A stretch of DNA of 64,000 nucleotides from Aquirhabdus sp. (GTDB lineage Bacteria > Pseudomonadota > Gammaproteobacteria > Pseudomonadales > Moraxellaceae). Both the position numbers and the translations under genes were made by a program. The notes beneath the pieces were generated by a model. That model had not been told where the DNA came from, ran no database searches, and was given only the letters and a program-made list of their open reading frames with translations. Where the stretch lies: NCBI GenBank assembly GCA_030149815.1, contig JASLHI010000051.1:14293-78292 (forward strand), read 5' to 3'. This document shows, in pieces, positions 50,376-58,771 of this stretch (positions are counted from its first letter, which is position 1; each line of letters starts with the position of its first letter).

Positions 50376-51622
50376 TAGTGACCTCGTGTGATACGGTCAG
50401 GTGGAACTTTAAAGTTTTCAAATCCTGTATAAAACGGCATCAACAAGAAATACAGGAAATAAAGCAAGGTCATGATCTGAGCAAGTGATTGATTACTTAA
50501 GACTGGTAATAATCGATGATCGAGTGGTGTGGCGCCGATGATGCCTAATACTAGAATGCTGATGACAAAGATTGCGAGCCAAACCTTTGATAGTAAACCT
50601 TTATATCGCATCGACTTCACAGGAGAGCGATCTAACCATGGTAAGAAAAAGAAAATCAAGATTGCACTCATTAATGCCAGTACGCCACCGAGTTTGTTGG
50701 GAATGGCCATCAAAATCGCATAAAACGGTGTGAAATACCAAACAGGCGCAATATGATCTGGGGTCTTTAGATGATTGGCAGGTTCAAAGTTCGCATGTTC
50801 TAAAATATATCCGCCACCTGTCGGCCAGAAAAAAACCACACTAAAGAAAATGATGAGGAAAATTACGATACCGACTAAATTATGCAGGATGTGATACGGG
50901 TAAAGTGGAATACCATCCAGTGGAATGCCGTTTTTATCGATTTGTTTTTTAATCTCAATACCATCTGGATTGTTGGAGCCGATATGATGCAAGGAGACTA
51001 GATGGATAAAAATGAATCCAACCAAGAATAACGGAATGGCAATTACATGTAGTGCAAATACACGGTTAAGCGTAATCTCTGACAGTACAAAGTCGCCGCG
51101 CAGCCATGTCGAAATAGAGTCACCAACACAAGGAATTGCCGCAGGTAAATTAAAGATGACTTGCGCACCCCAGAAGGACATATTACCCCATGGCAGCACA
51201 TAGCCAAAGAATCCTTCCGCCATGATCAGCAGATACAGTCCCATGCCGACCAACCAAATGAGTTCTCTGGGTTTCTTGTACGAGCCGTAAAGTAACCCGC
51301 GAAATATATGTAGGTAAATCACTAGAAAAAGCGCAGATGCACCAACTGCATGCATATAACGTAGTAACCAACCATCTGTGACATCCCGCATGATGTTGCC
51401 TTCGATCGATGCGAATGCGCCTTCGATACTTGGGGTATACATCATGGCAAGCCAGATGCCTGTGATGAGCTGGCTAAATAGAACCAACATCGACAATACG
51501 CCAAACAAATACCAAAAATTTAGATTCTTGGGCGCGTAATATTGAGATAGATGTTTTTCATGAGTTTGCTGGACTGGGAAGCGTAAATTGATCCAGTTTT
51601 TGAACCGCTGCTTGATCTGCAT
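50375..51622 (-). CDS. petB: Cytochrome b of the bc1 complex
   Basis: This is the integral membrane subunit with two b haems and the two quinone sites. It shows NFWYLFGVLSMLVLFSQLITG, HIFRGLLYGSYKKPRE, the Qo region GGVLALMSAIL/PEW-like site region, and the phrase PLYPYHILHNLVG. Four conserved His ligands are visible in helices B and D (RYMHAVGASALF, LHVIAIPLFLVGFIFIHL). The length of 415 residues is close to proteobacterial cytochrome b. It overlaps petA by one base, showing coupled translation. Confidence 0.95.
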   Translation of the reverse strand: MQIKQRFKNWINLRFPVQQTHEKHLSQYYAPKNLNFWYLFGVLSMLVLFSQLITGIWLAMMYTPSIEGAFASIEGNIMRDVTDGWLLRYMHAVGASALFLVIYLHIFRGLLYGSYKKPRELIWLVGMGLYLLIMAEGFFGYVLPWGNMSFWGAQVIFNLPAAIPCVGDSISTWLRGDFVLSEITLNRVFALHVIAIPLFLVGFIFIHLVSLHHIGSNNPDGIEIKKQIDKNGIPLDGIPLYPYHILHNLVGIVIFLIIFFSVVFFWPTGGGYILEHANFEPANHLKTPDHIAPVWYFTPFYAILMAIPNKLGGVLALMSAILIFFFLPWLDRSPVKSMRYKGLLSKVWLAIFVISILVLGIIGATPLDHRLLPVLSNQSLAQIMTLLYFLYFLLMPFYTGFENFKVPPDRITRGH

Positions 51623-52215
51623 TAGGCGTCCTCACCGATGGTTAGGATATTGCCAATCAGCTTGTATTTTGGAATTTCCATATTGAGAGGTGCGGGAGAA
51701 CCATCAAATACGCGACCCGCTAAATCATATCGTGAGCCATGACATGGACATAAAAATCCACCTGCCCAATCTGCGCCGAGGCCTGATGCGTTCGCTTCTG
51801 GGCGAAAACCTGGAGCGCAACCTAAGTGGGTGCAGACACCCACCATGACGAGTAGATTTGGATCGCGTGAACGATGTGCGTTCTTTGCATAATCAGGTTG
51901 GTTGGATTCATTGGAGTTGGCATCGCGTAATTTTGGATTATTAACAACCAGCTTTTTAAGCATCTCATCCGTACGACGAATAATGTAGACCGGTTTACTT
52001 TGCCACTCGACCACCATCATTTTTCCAGCTTCAAGCGCGCTAATGTCTTGAGTAATCGGACTGCTTGCTGCTCTGGCTTTTTCGCTGGGTGTGCATGATC
52101 TGACGAGGGGAGTGCATACACCAATCACTCCTACTGCGCCCATCGCAGTAGTGGTATTAATCAACATGCGACGGCGATTGATATTGATGTCGTCTTTATC
52201 ATTCGCGTTGCTCAT
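51622..52215 (-). CDS. petA: Rieske iron-sulfur protein of the bc1 complex
   Basis: This is the [2Fe-2S] subunit that takes electrons from ubiquinol at the Qo site. The N terminus has a twin-arginine signal (NRRRMLINTTTAMGAVGVIG) which doubles as the membrane anchor. The cluster-binding motifs are CTHLGC and CPCHGS, with the usual spacing. The length of 197 residues is typical. It is the first gene of the petABC operon; the start codon at 52215 lies 19 bases downstream of the DUF4336 gene stop. Confidence 0.96.
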   Translation of the reverse strand: MSNANDKDDININRRRMLINTTTAMGAVGVIGVCTPLVRSCTPSEKARAASSPITQDISALEAGKMMVVEWQSKPVYIIRRTDEMLKKLVVNNPKLRDANSNESNQPDYAKNAHRSRDPNLLVMVGVCTHLGCAPGFRPEANASGLGADWAGGFLCPCHGSRYDLAGRVFDGSPAPLNMEIPKYKLIGNILTIGEDA

Positions 52216-52234
52216 TGAGTGTTTCCTTTAAATT

Positions 52235-52954
52235 TTATGGCTTAAACGTTTTCTTAATGACTGCTGCTAACTCTTGTTTTGCCCCAGATTTTAGCGGTGC
52301 TCCATGTGCGGATACTAAACTGTCAAAATCAAGCGCTAATAGTTTGGCAAAGTCCTGCTGTAAACTTTTGCCTTTAGGTGTGACTCTTTTTAGCCAAGGC
52401 CCGCCAATCAGTAGACCCAGCCTAAATCCCATCAGCTTTACAATCAGTTTGGTTGCAGGAGTAAAATAACTCCAGTCAGACCAGTATTGTACGCTATCTG
52501 TGGTAATCAAGAGCTTTAAAGGCTTAATGAGAAGTGCGGCTTCTGGATATTTAGCGATTTCGAAAATAAAAAAATCAGAATCGTGAATCGGTGGCTTTAT
52601 CTGAGCGCTAATAAATTGGTGTGGAATTAACTCTTTGTATGTTTCATGTCCCTGCTGGCTCCAAAATTGAGCTTGGTAACGATCTATATAGAATTGGTCA
52701 TCTAAACCATGAAAATCGCCTAATCGAATAATATTTTTGACTGTACCCAATTGATCTAAGTTGGCTAATTCATTGTCATTGATACGGACAGGATTAATGA
52801 GCGTCAAATCATTCTCTTGTTTGATGATGACCATGTTGCGGTTCATTCTTAGTCCAGGTCCAATTTTGATGCTGCCGTGAACAAAGTAAACGTTCGGAAA
52901 TATCTCTATGATCGGATCATGCGGAAATGCGGGTGCGTATGATGGTTGAGCCAT
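52235..52954 (-). CDS. DUF4336-like degenerate metallo-beta-lactamase-fold protein
   Basis: This is a 239-residue soluble protein with a metallo-beta-lactamase-like pattern: IFPNVYFVHGSIKIGPGL at the start, MVIIKQENDLTLINPVRI, then LGDFHGLDDQFYIDRY where an HxHxDH motif would be, and a C-terminal DSLVSAHGAP with a lone His. The metal ligands are mostly missing, so it is probably not an active hydrolase of this type; the family matches DUF4336. Function unknown. It lies between rpsI and petA, a position normally empty in this conserved block, and could be co-transcribed with petABC (19-base gap). Confidence 0.7.
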   Translation of the reverse strand: MAQPSYAPAFPHDPIIEIFPNVYFVHGSIKIGPGLRMNRNMVIIKQENDLTLINPVRINDNELANLDQLGTVKNIIRLGDFHGLDDQFYIDRYQAQFWSQQGHETYKELIPHQFISAQIKPPIHDSDFFIFEIAKYPEAALLIKPLKLLITTDSVQYWSDWSYFTPATKLIVKLMGFRLGLLIGGPWLKRVTPKGKSLQQDFAKLLALDFDSLVSAHGAPLKSGAKQELAAVIKKTFKP

Positions 52955-53080
52955 TCTAATTATTCCCCTTGTTTAATAAATTCAGATTCCTTTGAACTTA
53001 GCATAAAAGTGATTTATCTGATAGTTCACAGATGTTTACTATTAGTTTTGATAGTGAATTTTGATAAGTAAGAGTAGCTC

Positions 53081-53150
53081 GTTGAGCTTGTCGAAACGTG
53101 TGGTATGTGATTTATGCAAAAGTAGTCTACGCACTTCGACAGGCTCAGTG
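53081..53150. repeat. Palindromic intergenic repeat, family A copy 3
   Basis: Arms GTTGAGCTTGTCGAA and TTCGACAGGCTCAGTG pair with one or two mismatches around about 39 bases. It shares its arms with the copies at 5936 and 8255. It lies between the rpsI terminator and the DUF4336 gene. Confidence 0.8.
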
Positions 53151-53194
53151 ATCTAGCTTTGGCGAAAGTTAAAAAAATCGAATCTCAAAATAAC

Positions 53195-53222
53195 AAAAAC
53201 CCCGAACAGAGTCGGGGTTTTG
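53195..53222 (-). terminator. Rho-independent terminator of rplM-rpsI
   Basis: On the minus strand AAAACCCCGA pairs with TCGGGGTTTT around a six-base loop, followed by T residues. It lies 27 bases after the rpsI stop codon and separates the ribosomal genes from the DUF4336-petABC group. Confidence 0.93.
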
Positions 53223-53248
53223 TACACATCCAAAAAACGTTTCGAGAA

Positions 53249-53641
53249 TTAACGTTTTGAGTATTGTGGGCGTTTACGCGCTTTGCGTAGACCAACTTTC
53301 TTACGCTCAACTTCACGAGCATCACGAGTCACGAAGCCAGCTTGACGCAATGCTGATTTCAATGTTTCGTCAGATGCGTACAGTGCACGGGTGATACCGT
53401 GACGGATCGCACCAGCTTGACCACTCATGCCACCGCCTTTAACGGTAACAAAGATGTCGTATTTAGCGATGCCATCAACCAACTCAAGTGGTTGACGAAC
53501 GATCATGCGTGAAGTTTCACGTGCAAAATACTGATCAAGAGTCTTGTTGTTGATAGTTAATGCGCCTGAACCTGGAGCCAGGAACACACGAGCGGTAGCG
53601 GTCTTGCGGCGACCAGTGCCGTAATTGCGTTGTGTCGTCAT
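53249..53641 (-). CDS. rpsI: 30S ribosomal protein S9
   Basis: This small subunit protein reaches the P-site tRNA with its C-terminal tail. The sequence begins MTTQRNYGTGRRKTATARVFL and ends in the basic tail KKVGLRKARKRPQYSKR, both diagnostic of S9. The length of 130 residues is normal. It follows rplM after three bases. Confidence 0.98.
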   Translation of the reverse strand: MTTQRNYGTGRRKTATARVFLAPGSGALTINNKTLDQYFARETSRMIVRQPLELVDGIAKYDIFVTVKGGGMSGQAGAIRHGITRALYASDETLKSALRQAGFVTRDAREVERKKVGLRKARKRPQYSKR

Positions 53642-53644
53642 GGC

Positions 53645-54073
53645 TTACAGTTCCAAAACTTGTGGTTGTTGTGCTTCATGCGGATGAGTTGCACCTGCAT
53701 AAAGTTTCAATTTGGTGATCATGGCATAGCCAAGAGGACCTTTTGGCAACATGCCTTTTACCGCACGATGAATCACGTCAGTTGGTTTGTGAGCGATCAA
53801 CTTGGTGAAGTTGGTTTCTTTCAAACCGCCTGGGAATTCACTGTGGCGATAGTACATTTTGTCTTGCGCTTTATTGCCAGTCACTACAACTTTGTCCGCA
53901 TTGATGACGATGATGTAATCACCAGTGTCAACGTGTGGTGTGTAGCTTGGCTTGTGCTTGCCGCGCAGACGACTCGCGATTTCAGTCGCGATACGACCAA
54001 GTGTTTTGCCGTCTGCGTCAACGAGGAACCACTCGCGGGTGACGTTTTCTGGCTTTGCGCTGATAGTTTTCAT
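53645..54073 (-). CDS. rplM: 50S ribosomal protein L13
   Basis: This large subunit protein is an early assembly protein. The sequence starts MKTISAKPENVTREWFLVDA and includes GRIATEIASRLRGKHKPSYTP and DVIHRAVKGMLPKGPLG, typical of L13. The length of 142 residues is normal. It forms an operon with rpsI. Confidence 0.98.
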   Translation of the reverse strand: MKTISAKPENVTREWFLVDADGKTLGRIATEIASRLRGKHKPSYTPHVDTGDYIIVINADKVVVTGNKAQDKMYYRHSEFPGGLKETNFTKLIAHKPTDVIHRAVKGMLPKGPLGYAMITKLKLYAGATHPHEAQQPQVLEL

Positions 54074-54283
54074 TGCATTAGTGCCTATATAAAAGTGTTT
54101 AAGAGAGTTTACGGGGCTCTCAAAACAGACCGCGAATTATAGGGAAGTATTTTGGGCTTGACAACCGATTTGGCGTGAAAACTAAGATTTCTTTTGTAGG
54201 ATTATCACCTTTCGATGATTTATCAAAGTCTAGGGCGCGGTATACTGCTTTATCTTTGTGAATTCATTATTTTTTGGTGTGAC

Positions 54284-55285
54284 ATGAGTACATCGGCGTT
54301 ACCACTTTACCTGACGACTGGCGAACCTGCTGGGATTGGCATTGATATTACTTTGGCATTGGCTAAATTATTGCCAGAACATGGGATTACACGTCCTGTG
54401 ATTGTGCTTGCTGATCCTGCACTCATGCTGCGTCGTGCGCGTAAATTGGGCTTGGATGTCAATCTAATTGATTATATGGGACAAGAAACGGCTGCGCCTG
54501 CGGGAAGTCTTTATATTCGCCCTGTGCCGCTGCGTGTACCAGTGGTTGATGGTCAGTTGAATCCGCTGAATGCGCCGTATGTGCTGGAACAGTTATCGGT
54601 TGCTGCGGATGCATGTCTGCATAGGCGTGTGGCGGGTGTGGTGACGGCACCTGTGCAGAAATCGGTGATCAATGAAGCAGGGATTGCGTTCAGTGGTCAT
54701 ACCGAGTTTTTTCAGGAAAAAGCCAAAGTTAAAAAAGTGGTGATGATGCTGGCGACGCGCACGTTGCGTGTTGCACTGGCTACGACACATTTACCGCTGC
54801 GTGCTGTGCCTGATGCGATTACGCCTGAGCTGCTCACGCAAGTTCTGACGATTTTAATTCATGATTTACGGACTAAGTTTGCGATAGAGAACCCTAAAAT
54901 TCTGGTATGTGGTTTGAATCCACATGCAGGTGAGGGTGGTTATCTTGGTCATGAAGAGATTGAGGTGATTGAGCCTGTACTTGCGCAATTTCGGGCGCAA
55001 GGTGTGGATGTAGGTCATGCGTTGCCTGCGGATACGTTGTTTACGCCGCGCTTGCTGGATGGTGCGGATGCGGTGCTGTCGATGTATCACGATCAGGGGT
55101 TGCCTGTGCTTAAGGCGTTGGGTTTTGGTGAGGCGGTGAATATTACGCTTGGTTTACCGTTTATTCGGACTTCGGTGGATCATGGCACTGCGCTGGATTT
55201 GGCGGGGACAGGGAAGGCGGAGGCGGGGAGTTTGGTGGTGGCGGTGAAGTTGGCGGATGAGCTGGCGCGTCGGAAGGTTCGATAA
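54284..55285 (+). CDS. pdxA: 4-hydroxythreonine-4-phosphate dehydrogenase
   Basis: PdxA oxidises 4-phosphohydroxy-L-threonine with NAD(P) in pyridoxal phosphate synthesis. Features: LYLTTGEPAGIGIDITLALA at the N terminus, FSGHTEFFQEKAKV, VALATTHLPLRAVPDAI, GLNPHAGEGGYLGHEE and the C-terminal ADAVLSMYHDQGLPVLK followed by FIRTSVDHGTALDLAG. The ATG at 54284 gives 333 residues as expected; the frame from 54215 adds 23 residues that do not fit. In related bacteria pdxA is followed directly by rsmA and apaH; here about 3.3 kb of foreign-looking DNA lies between. Confidence 0.95.
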   Translation: MSTSALPLYLTTGEPAGIGIDITLALAKLLPEHGITRPVIVLADPALMLRRARKLGLDVNLIDYMGQETAAPAGSLYIRPVPLRVPVVDGQLNPLNAPYVLEQLSVAADACLHRRVAGVVTAPVQKSVINEAGIAFSGHTEFFQEKAKVKKVVMMLATRTLRVALATTHLPLRAVPDAITPELLTQVLTILIHDLRTKFAIENPKILVCGLNPHAGEGGYLGHEEIEVIEPVLAQFRAQGVDVGHALPADTLFTPRLLDGADAVLSMYHDQGLPVLKALGFGEAVNITLGLPFIRTSVDHGTALDLAGTGKAEAGSLVVAVKLADELARRKVR

Positions 55286-55293
55286 AGCTGCAT

Positions 55294-55677
55294 TTATGCT
55301 TCCGAGTTGAGAGCTTTGTTAGAGACCGACAGTGCGTGCGTAGAAATAATTTCTTTAATTATTCTTTTTGTGTCTACATTACTTTCGTGATTTACGTCAT
55401 TTGGAATAATTATAAATTTTATTTCAAGTTCTTGATTTATATGGGTGTAGAGTTGGGCTAAGTAAACAAAGTCGATGCCCATTGCGTTACAGCTAATTAA
55501 TATTTGATCAAAATTAACTGTGGCATGTCCATTTTCTATTCGTGACCATGAGGCTTGAGTAATTCCTAAAAACTGGGCCATGCTGCGTTGATCTAGACCC
55601 GATTGCTGCCTTAACCAAGATAGTATGCAACCCATCACTAAAGAAGGTGCTACAGAAAAATAGACATTTTTATTCAT
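55294..55677 (-). CDS. XRE-family transcriptional regulator of the R-M-like island
   Basis: This 127-residue protein has an N-terminal helix-turn-helix of the Cro/C1 (XRE) type: LRQQSGLDQRSMAQFLGITQ followed by ASWSRIENGHATVNFDQIL. The C-terminal half is helical and not recognised. It is divergent from the DNA methyltransferase gene, with 97 bases between that contain a near-perfect palindrome and a TATAAT box, so it probably acts as a controller protein regulating the island. It converges with pdxA, its stop codon lying eight bases from that of pdxA. The DNA is AT-rich relative to pdxA. Confidence 0.75.
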   Translation of the reverse strand: MNKNVYFSVAPSLVMGCILSWLRQQSGLDQRSMAQFLGITQASWSRIENGHATVNFDQILISCNAMGIDFVYLAQLYTHINQELEIKFIIIPNDVNHESNVDTKRIIKEIISTHALSVSNKALNSEA

Positions 55678-55697
55678 AATGTTTGTATTCGTTTAAC

Positions 55698-55710
55698 GTA
55701 TATAATATAC
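55698..55710. promoter_or_regulatory. Palindromic operator candidate in the R-M island
   Basis: GTATATAATATAC is a perfect palindrome around a central A and contains a TATAAT -10 box (55701-55706). It sits in the 97-base space between the divergent XRE gene and methyltransferase gene. The XRE protein is the natural candidate to bind it. Confidence 0.5.
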
Positions 55711-55774
55711 TTTGGTTAGAGGTATCCGTTAAAAGTATAACTTATGCGCTCACAGTGCGCGAGGCTGTTAATTA

Positions 55775-57355
55775 ATGAAACAAAAAATGGCACGCTATGA
55801 AATGCATAAATATTGGGGGAAAAAACCTTCCAAAGATCTGCTACAGTTGATTGAGCAGTACTCCAACGAGGGCGATATTGTTCTTGATCCTTTTGCTGGA
55901 TACGGAGTTTTTGTATGTGAAGCTTTTCTTAATAATCGAAATGCTATTGGTAATGATTTAAACCCATCATCCATTTTTATTCAGAAGCAACTTCTGAATA
56001 CAAAGGTCAATCTAGATCAATACAGAAATGAAATTAATAGAATACTAACTCAACTTGCGGGTTTATTGGATCATTGGTATAGCACCACTTGTCCAAAATG
56101 TCATCAATCTTGTCACATAGTCGCTACCTTACGCAGTAAAGAAAACAAACCTTTGATGAACAAAGTAAACTGTAAATGTAGTAACGCTGCAATTGAATAT
56201 AAATTAACTGAAAGTGAAGCTAATGAATTATTAAACAAGGAGAATTTATGTTGTTCAGTTAAGCATCCCGTAAGTAAACTACTCAGAAATGGTCGAATAA
56301 GTGTTCTCGATAATATGACAACAGACGACTTATTTACGACACGCACACTGACCTGCCACGCAAAATTATTAGAATCTTTAGATTCAATAATAGATCCTTA
56401 TGTACGAGACCTTGCCAAATTCACCTTTACATCGAACTTAGCTAATTGCTCTCGTTTAGTCCCACCCATAAACTCACGAGGGCCTATGGCTCCTGGAGCT
56501 TGGATGACTGGCTTCTATACGGGTGAAACCTATTTAGAAAATAATGTATTTCATTACTTTCTAAATAGAGTTTCAAAAGTAATCGCAGGTAAAGAAGACT
56601 ATCTTTCTCAAATAAATCGAATAGACGGCTTTAGGCGTAAAGACGAGGTTAAGGATATAGGATCGTTTTGTCAGAACTCTCGTGGGTTTTTAATTACCAA
56701 TTACGACACAAAAGTTCTTCGATTTCCTGATGCCTCAATTGATTACATATTCACTGACCCTCCGTATGGTGATTCAGTTCCTTATTTTGAACAAAGCGCT
56801 CTATGGAATACATGGTTAGGATATAAAGCTGACTATGAAAATGAAGTTGTAATTAGCGACAGTAAAGTCAGAGAAAAGCGAGCCGAACACTTTGCAAACG
56901 AAATTGCATTATGTATTAAAGAAATATATAGGGTTTTGAAGGAGGATAAGTTCTTTAGTATTACTTTTCATTCAATTTCAGGAAATGAATGGTATGCGTT
57001 GACTAAGGCATGTCTGGAAGTTGGCTTTACGATTCAAGATATTCAGTGGTTAACACAGAAAACTTTTGCGCCAAGGCAATTGAATAGAAAAAAAACTGTA
57101 AAAGGTGATGTGTTAATAACTTTTAAGAAGACAGGGATAAAACCAGTATTAAATAGATTAGACAAGGAGCAAACTGAAAAACTAATATGTGGGGAAGTTA
57201 AGGGAATTTTGAAGATTGAAAAATGTAATACTAATGATATTTTCATCGTTATATTAAGGAAAATATTCTCAGAACATATACTTTTTGAAGATACGAACTT
57301 TATTGAAGTTCTATCAAATAATTTTACTCTAGATGATGAGGGTTATTGGAGTTAA
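55775..57355 (+). CDS. DNA methyltransferase (amino-methyl type) with Cys cluster
   Basis: This 526-residue protein is an S-adenosylmethionine-dependent DNA amino-methyltransferase. The N-terminal EMHKYWGKKPSKDLLQLI and motif I VLDPFAGYGVFVCEA (Phe-Ala-Gly-x-Gly, residues 37-50) bind the cofactor, and motif IV is TDPPYGDSVPYFEQSALW (Asp at 328). DPPY is usual for N6-adenine or N4-cytosine transferases. Between these motifs lies a 280-residue insert that begins with a likely zinc cluster (CPKCHQSCH, then CKC). It may hold target recognition. The gene is AT-rich. It is paired with a convergent PD-(D/E)XK protein gene 37 bases away, so a restriction-modification system is inferred. Confidence 0.8.
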   Translation: MKQKMARYEMHKYWGKKPSKDLLQLIEQYSNEGDIVLDPFAGYGVFVCEAFLNNRNAIGNDLNPSSIFIQKQLLNTKVNLDQYRNEINRILTQLAGLLDHWYSTTCPKCHQSCHIVATLRSKENKPLMNKVNCKCSNAAIEYKLTESEANELLNKENLCCSVKHPVSKLLRNGRISVLDNMTTDDLFTTRTLTCHAKLLESLDSIIDPYVRDLAKFTFTSNLANCSRLVPPINSRGPMAPGAWMTGFYTGETYLENNVFHYFLNRVSKVIAGKEDYLSQINRIDGFRRKDEVKDIGSFCQNSRGFLITNYDTKVLRFPDASIDYIFTDPPYGDSVPYFEQSALWNTWLGYKADYENEVVISDSKVREKRAEHFANEIALCIKEIYRVLKEDKFFSITFHSISGNEWYALTKACLEVGFTIQDIQWLTQKTFAPRQLNRKKTVKGDVLITFKKTGIKPVLNRLDKEQTEKLICGEVKGILKIEKCNTNDIFIVILRKIFSEHILFEDTNFIEVLSNNFTLDDEGYWS

Positions 57356-57392
57356 GCCGCTATTATGATCTGCATAAGTTGCGGCTATAAGA

Positions 57393-58544
57393 TTAATTTG
57401 TAACGAGAACAGATATGGAGTTTACTTCGTATGCTCCTTCTAAGCCTTTGTCTTTTTGATAGTAGTATTTTATGTTGTTGAGCTCGCCTTTTGTTATTTT
57501 ATCGAGTTTTGCTGTGACTTTGGCCTTTATTGCCTCTAAGTTACCTTTTAGTGGGCGTGCATCGTCAAACATATCTTTATAAGATAAAAAAACAAAAAAT
57601 CTATTATTGTTTTTAAACAGTCTTTCCCCCTGGTATTTATAATTCCACCATTCAACGGACTTGAGATCCGCATCTAAATTTTCAACAATCTTCTTCCTTG
57701 ACTTATGTAGATCGATAAGAAATTCTTGTGTTTCTTTACTATCACATTGTTTTAAAATATCGATAATTTCTACTTTCTTTAGTCCTCCGTAGTTTGGCAA
57801 GTCCAAGGTGTTTTTAACGCTCTTATAATGTTCCTTGATTGTTTCCATTTCGGACTTTTTGTTTCCAACAACATAATTATCATTTTGATCTTCTGAATAG
57901 GTTAAGCCTTTCTCGTATAAGTCAAAGTAGTCATCGGAGATGTGCGTAATTTTTAGATCAAAAGGAATAATTTTATCGCCGACCTTGACCAAGAAATCGA
58001 CATATTTGATTTTTCTTAGAGTTGGTATAACATTCTGATGATCGTTGAAAATGTGCTCAATAAGATCATTTGTAACCTGATTATAGTATTGCCACAAAAT
58101 GTAACTGCGAATTGTACCATTGAGTAAAGTGTCTACTTTTAATTCCAAGTCAGCCTTTGTTTGAATACTTTTATCCCGAACAAGCTCCTTTGCGGTATCG
58201 TTTAAGTCGTCATTCCTAACACCACACTTAACTTCTCCAAACTCTTTAATAATAGAGGGTAAGTGTTTTTCTTGTTCTATTCTATGCGTCCTTACTTCTG
58301 GATATTTTTCCTTAATATATTTAATAATTTCTTCTTCTGAAATTTTAGATAAGAATAATTTCTCATATAATTCTTCGGCCTTTCCCGTAGTGAGAACTTT
58401 GCCAGTCGTACGCTGAATTAGCTCTTTTAAATGGTCGTTTGCAAGTGATCGGATAAGTATATATCTTGAGAACCCCTTTTCTTGCTGCAATTTATGAAGA
58501 TCTGTTTCTTTCTTCTCAAAATTCTTATGTAAATCTTTAAACAT
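57393..58544 (-). CDS. Putative PD-(D/E)XK nuclease (restriction endonuclease candidate)
   Basis: This is a 383-residue protein without clear homology to a family I know. It contains a plausible PD-(D/E)XK active site: YVDFLVKVG (Asp 184) followed by IPFDLKITHIS (Asp 197, Lys 199), preceded by a helical region with Glu residues. The rest is Lys/Glu/Asp-rich and helical. The gene converges on the DNA methyltransferase gene, and both lie in AT-rich DNA. The ATG at 58544 has AAGGAA upstream. A role as restriction enzyme of the paired system is inferred from position and motif; the Lys-rich composition could also suit a DNA-binding protein of another kind. Confidence 0.55.
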   Translation of the reverse strand: MFKDLHKNFEKKETDLHKLQQEKGFSRYILIRSLANDHLKELIQRTTGKVLTTGKAEELYEKLFLSKISEEEIIKYIKEKYPEVRTHRIEQEKHLPSIIKEFGEVKCGVRNDDLNDTAKELVRDKSIQTKADLELKVDTLLNGTIRSYILWQYYNQVTNDLIEHIFNDHQNVIPTLRKIKYVDFLVKVGDKIIPFDLKITHISDDYFDLYEKGLTYSEDQNDNYVVGNKKSEMETIKEHYKSVKNTLDLPNYGGLKKVEIIDILKQCDSKETQEFLIDLHKSRKKIVENLDADLKSVEWWNYKYQGERLFKNNNRFFVFLSYKDMFDDARPLKGNLEAIKAKVTAKLDKITKGELNNIKYYYQKDKGLEGAYEVNSISVLVTN

Positions 58545-58771
58545 CAATGTTTCCTTGTAATATTCAAAAGGTCTCTAACTACTCTTATGTGTTATCTTTG
58601 ACATAAAGTATGCCAAAATGCGCCACATAAGATCCTTGTTTTAATTGATATAGGGCTGAATGTGTCATCAAGATGTAGTTAAGTCAAGATTTAGTTCTTT
58701 CATATCCTCCAACCTACCCAATCATGTAAAATATCCCCCCTTATTACACCTAGAAAACCTGAGATTCCCCC

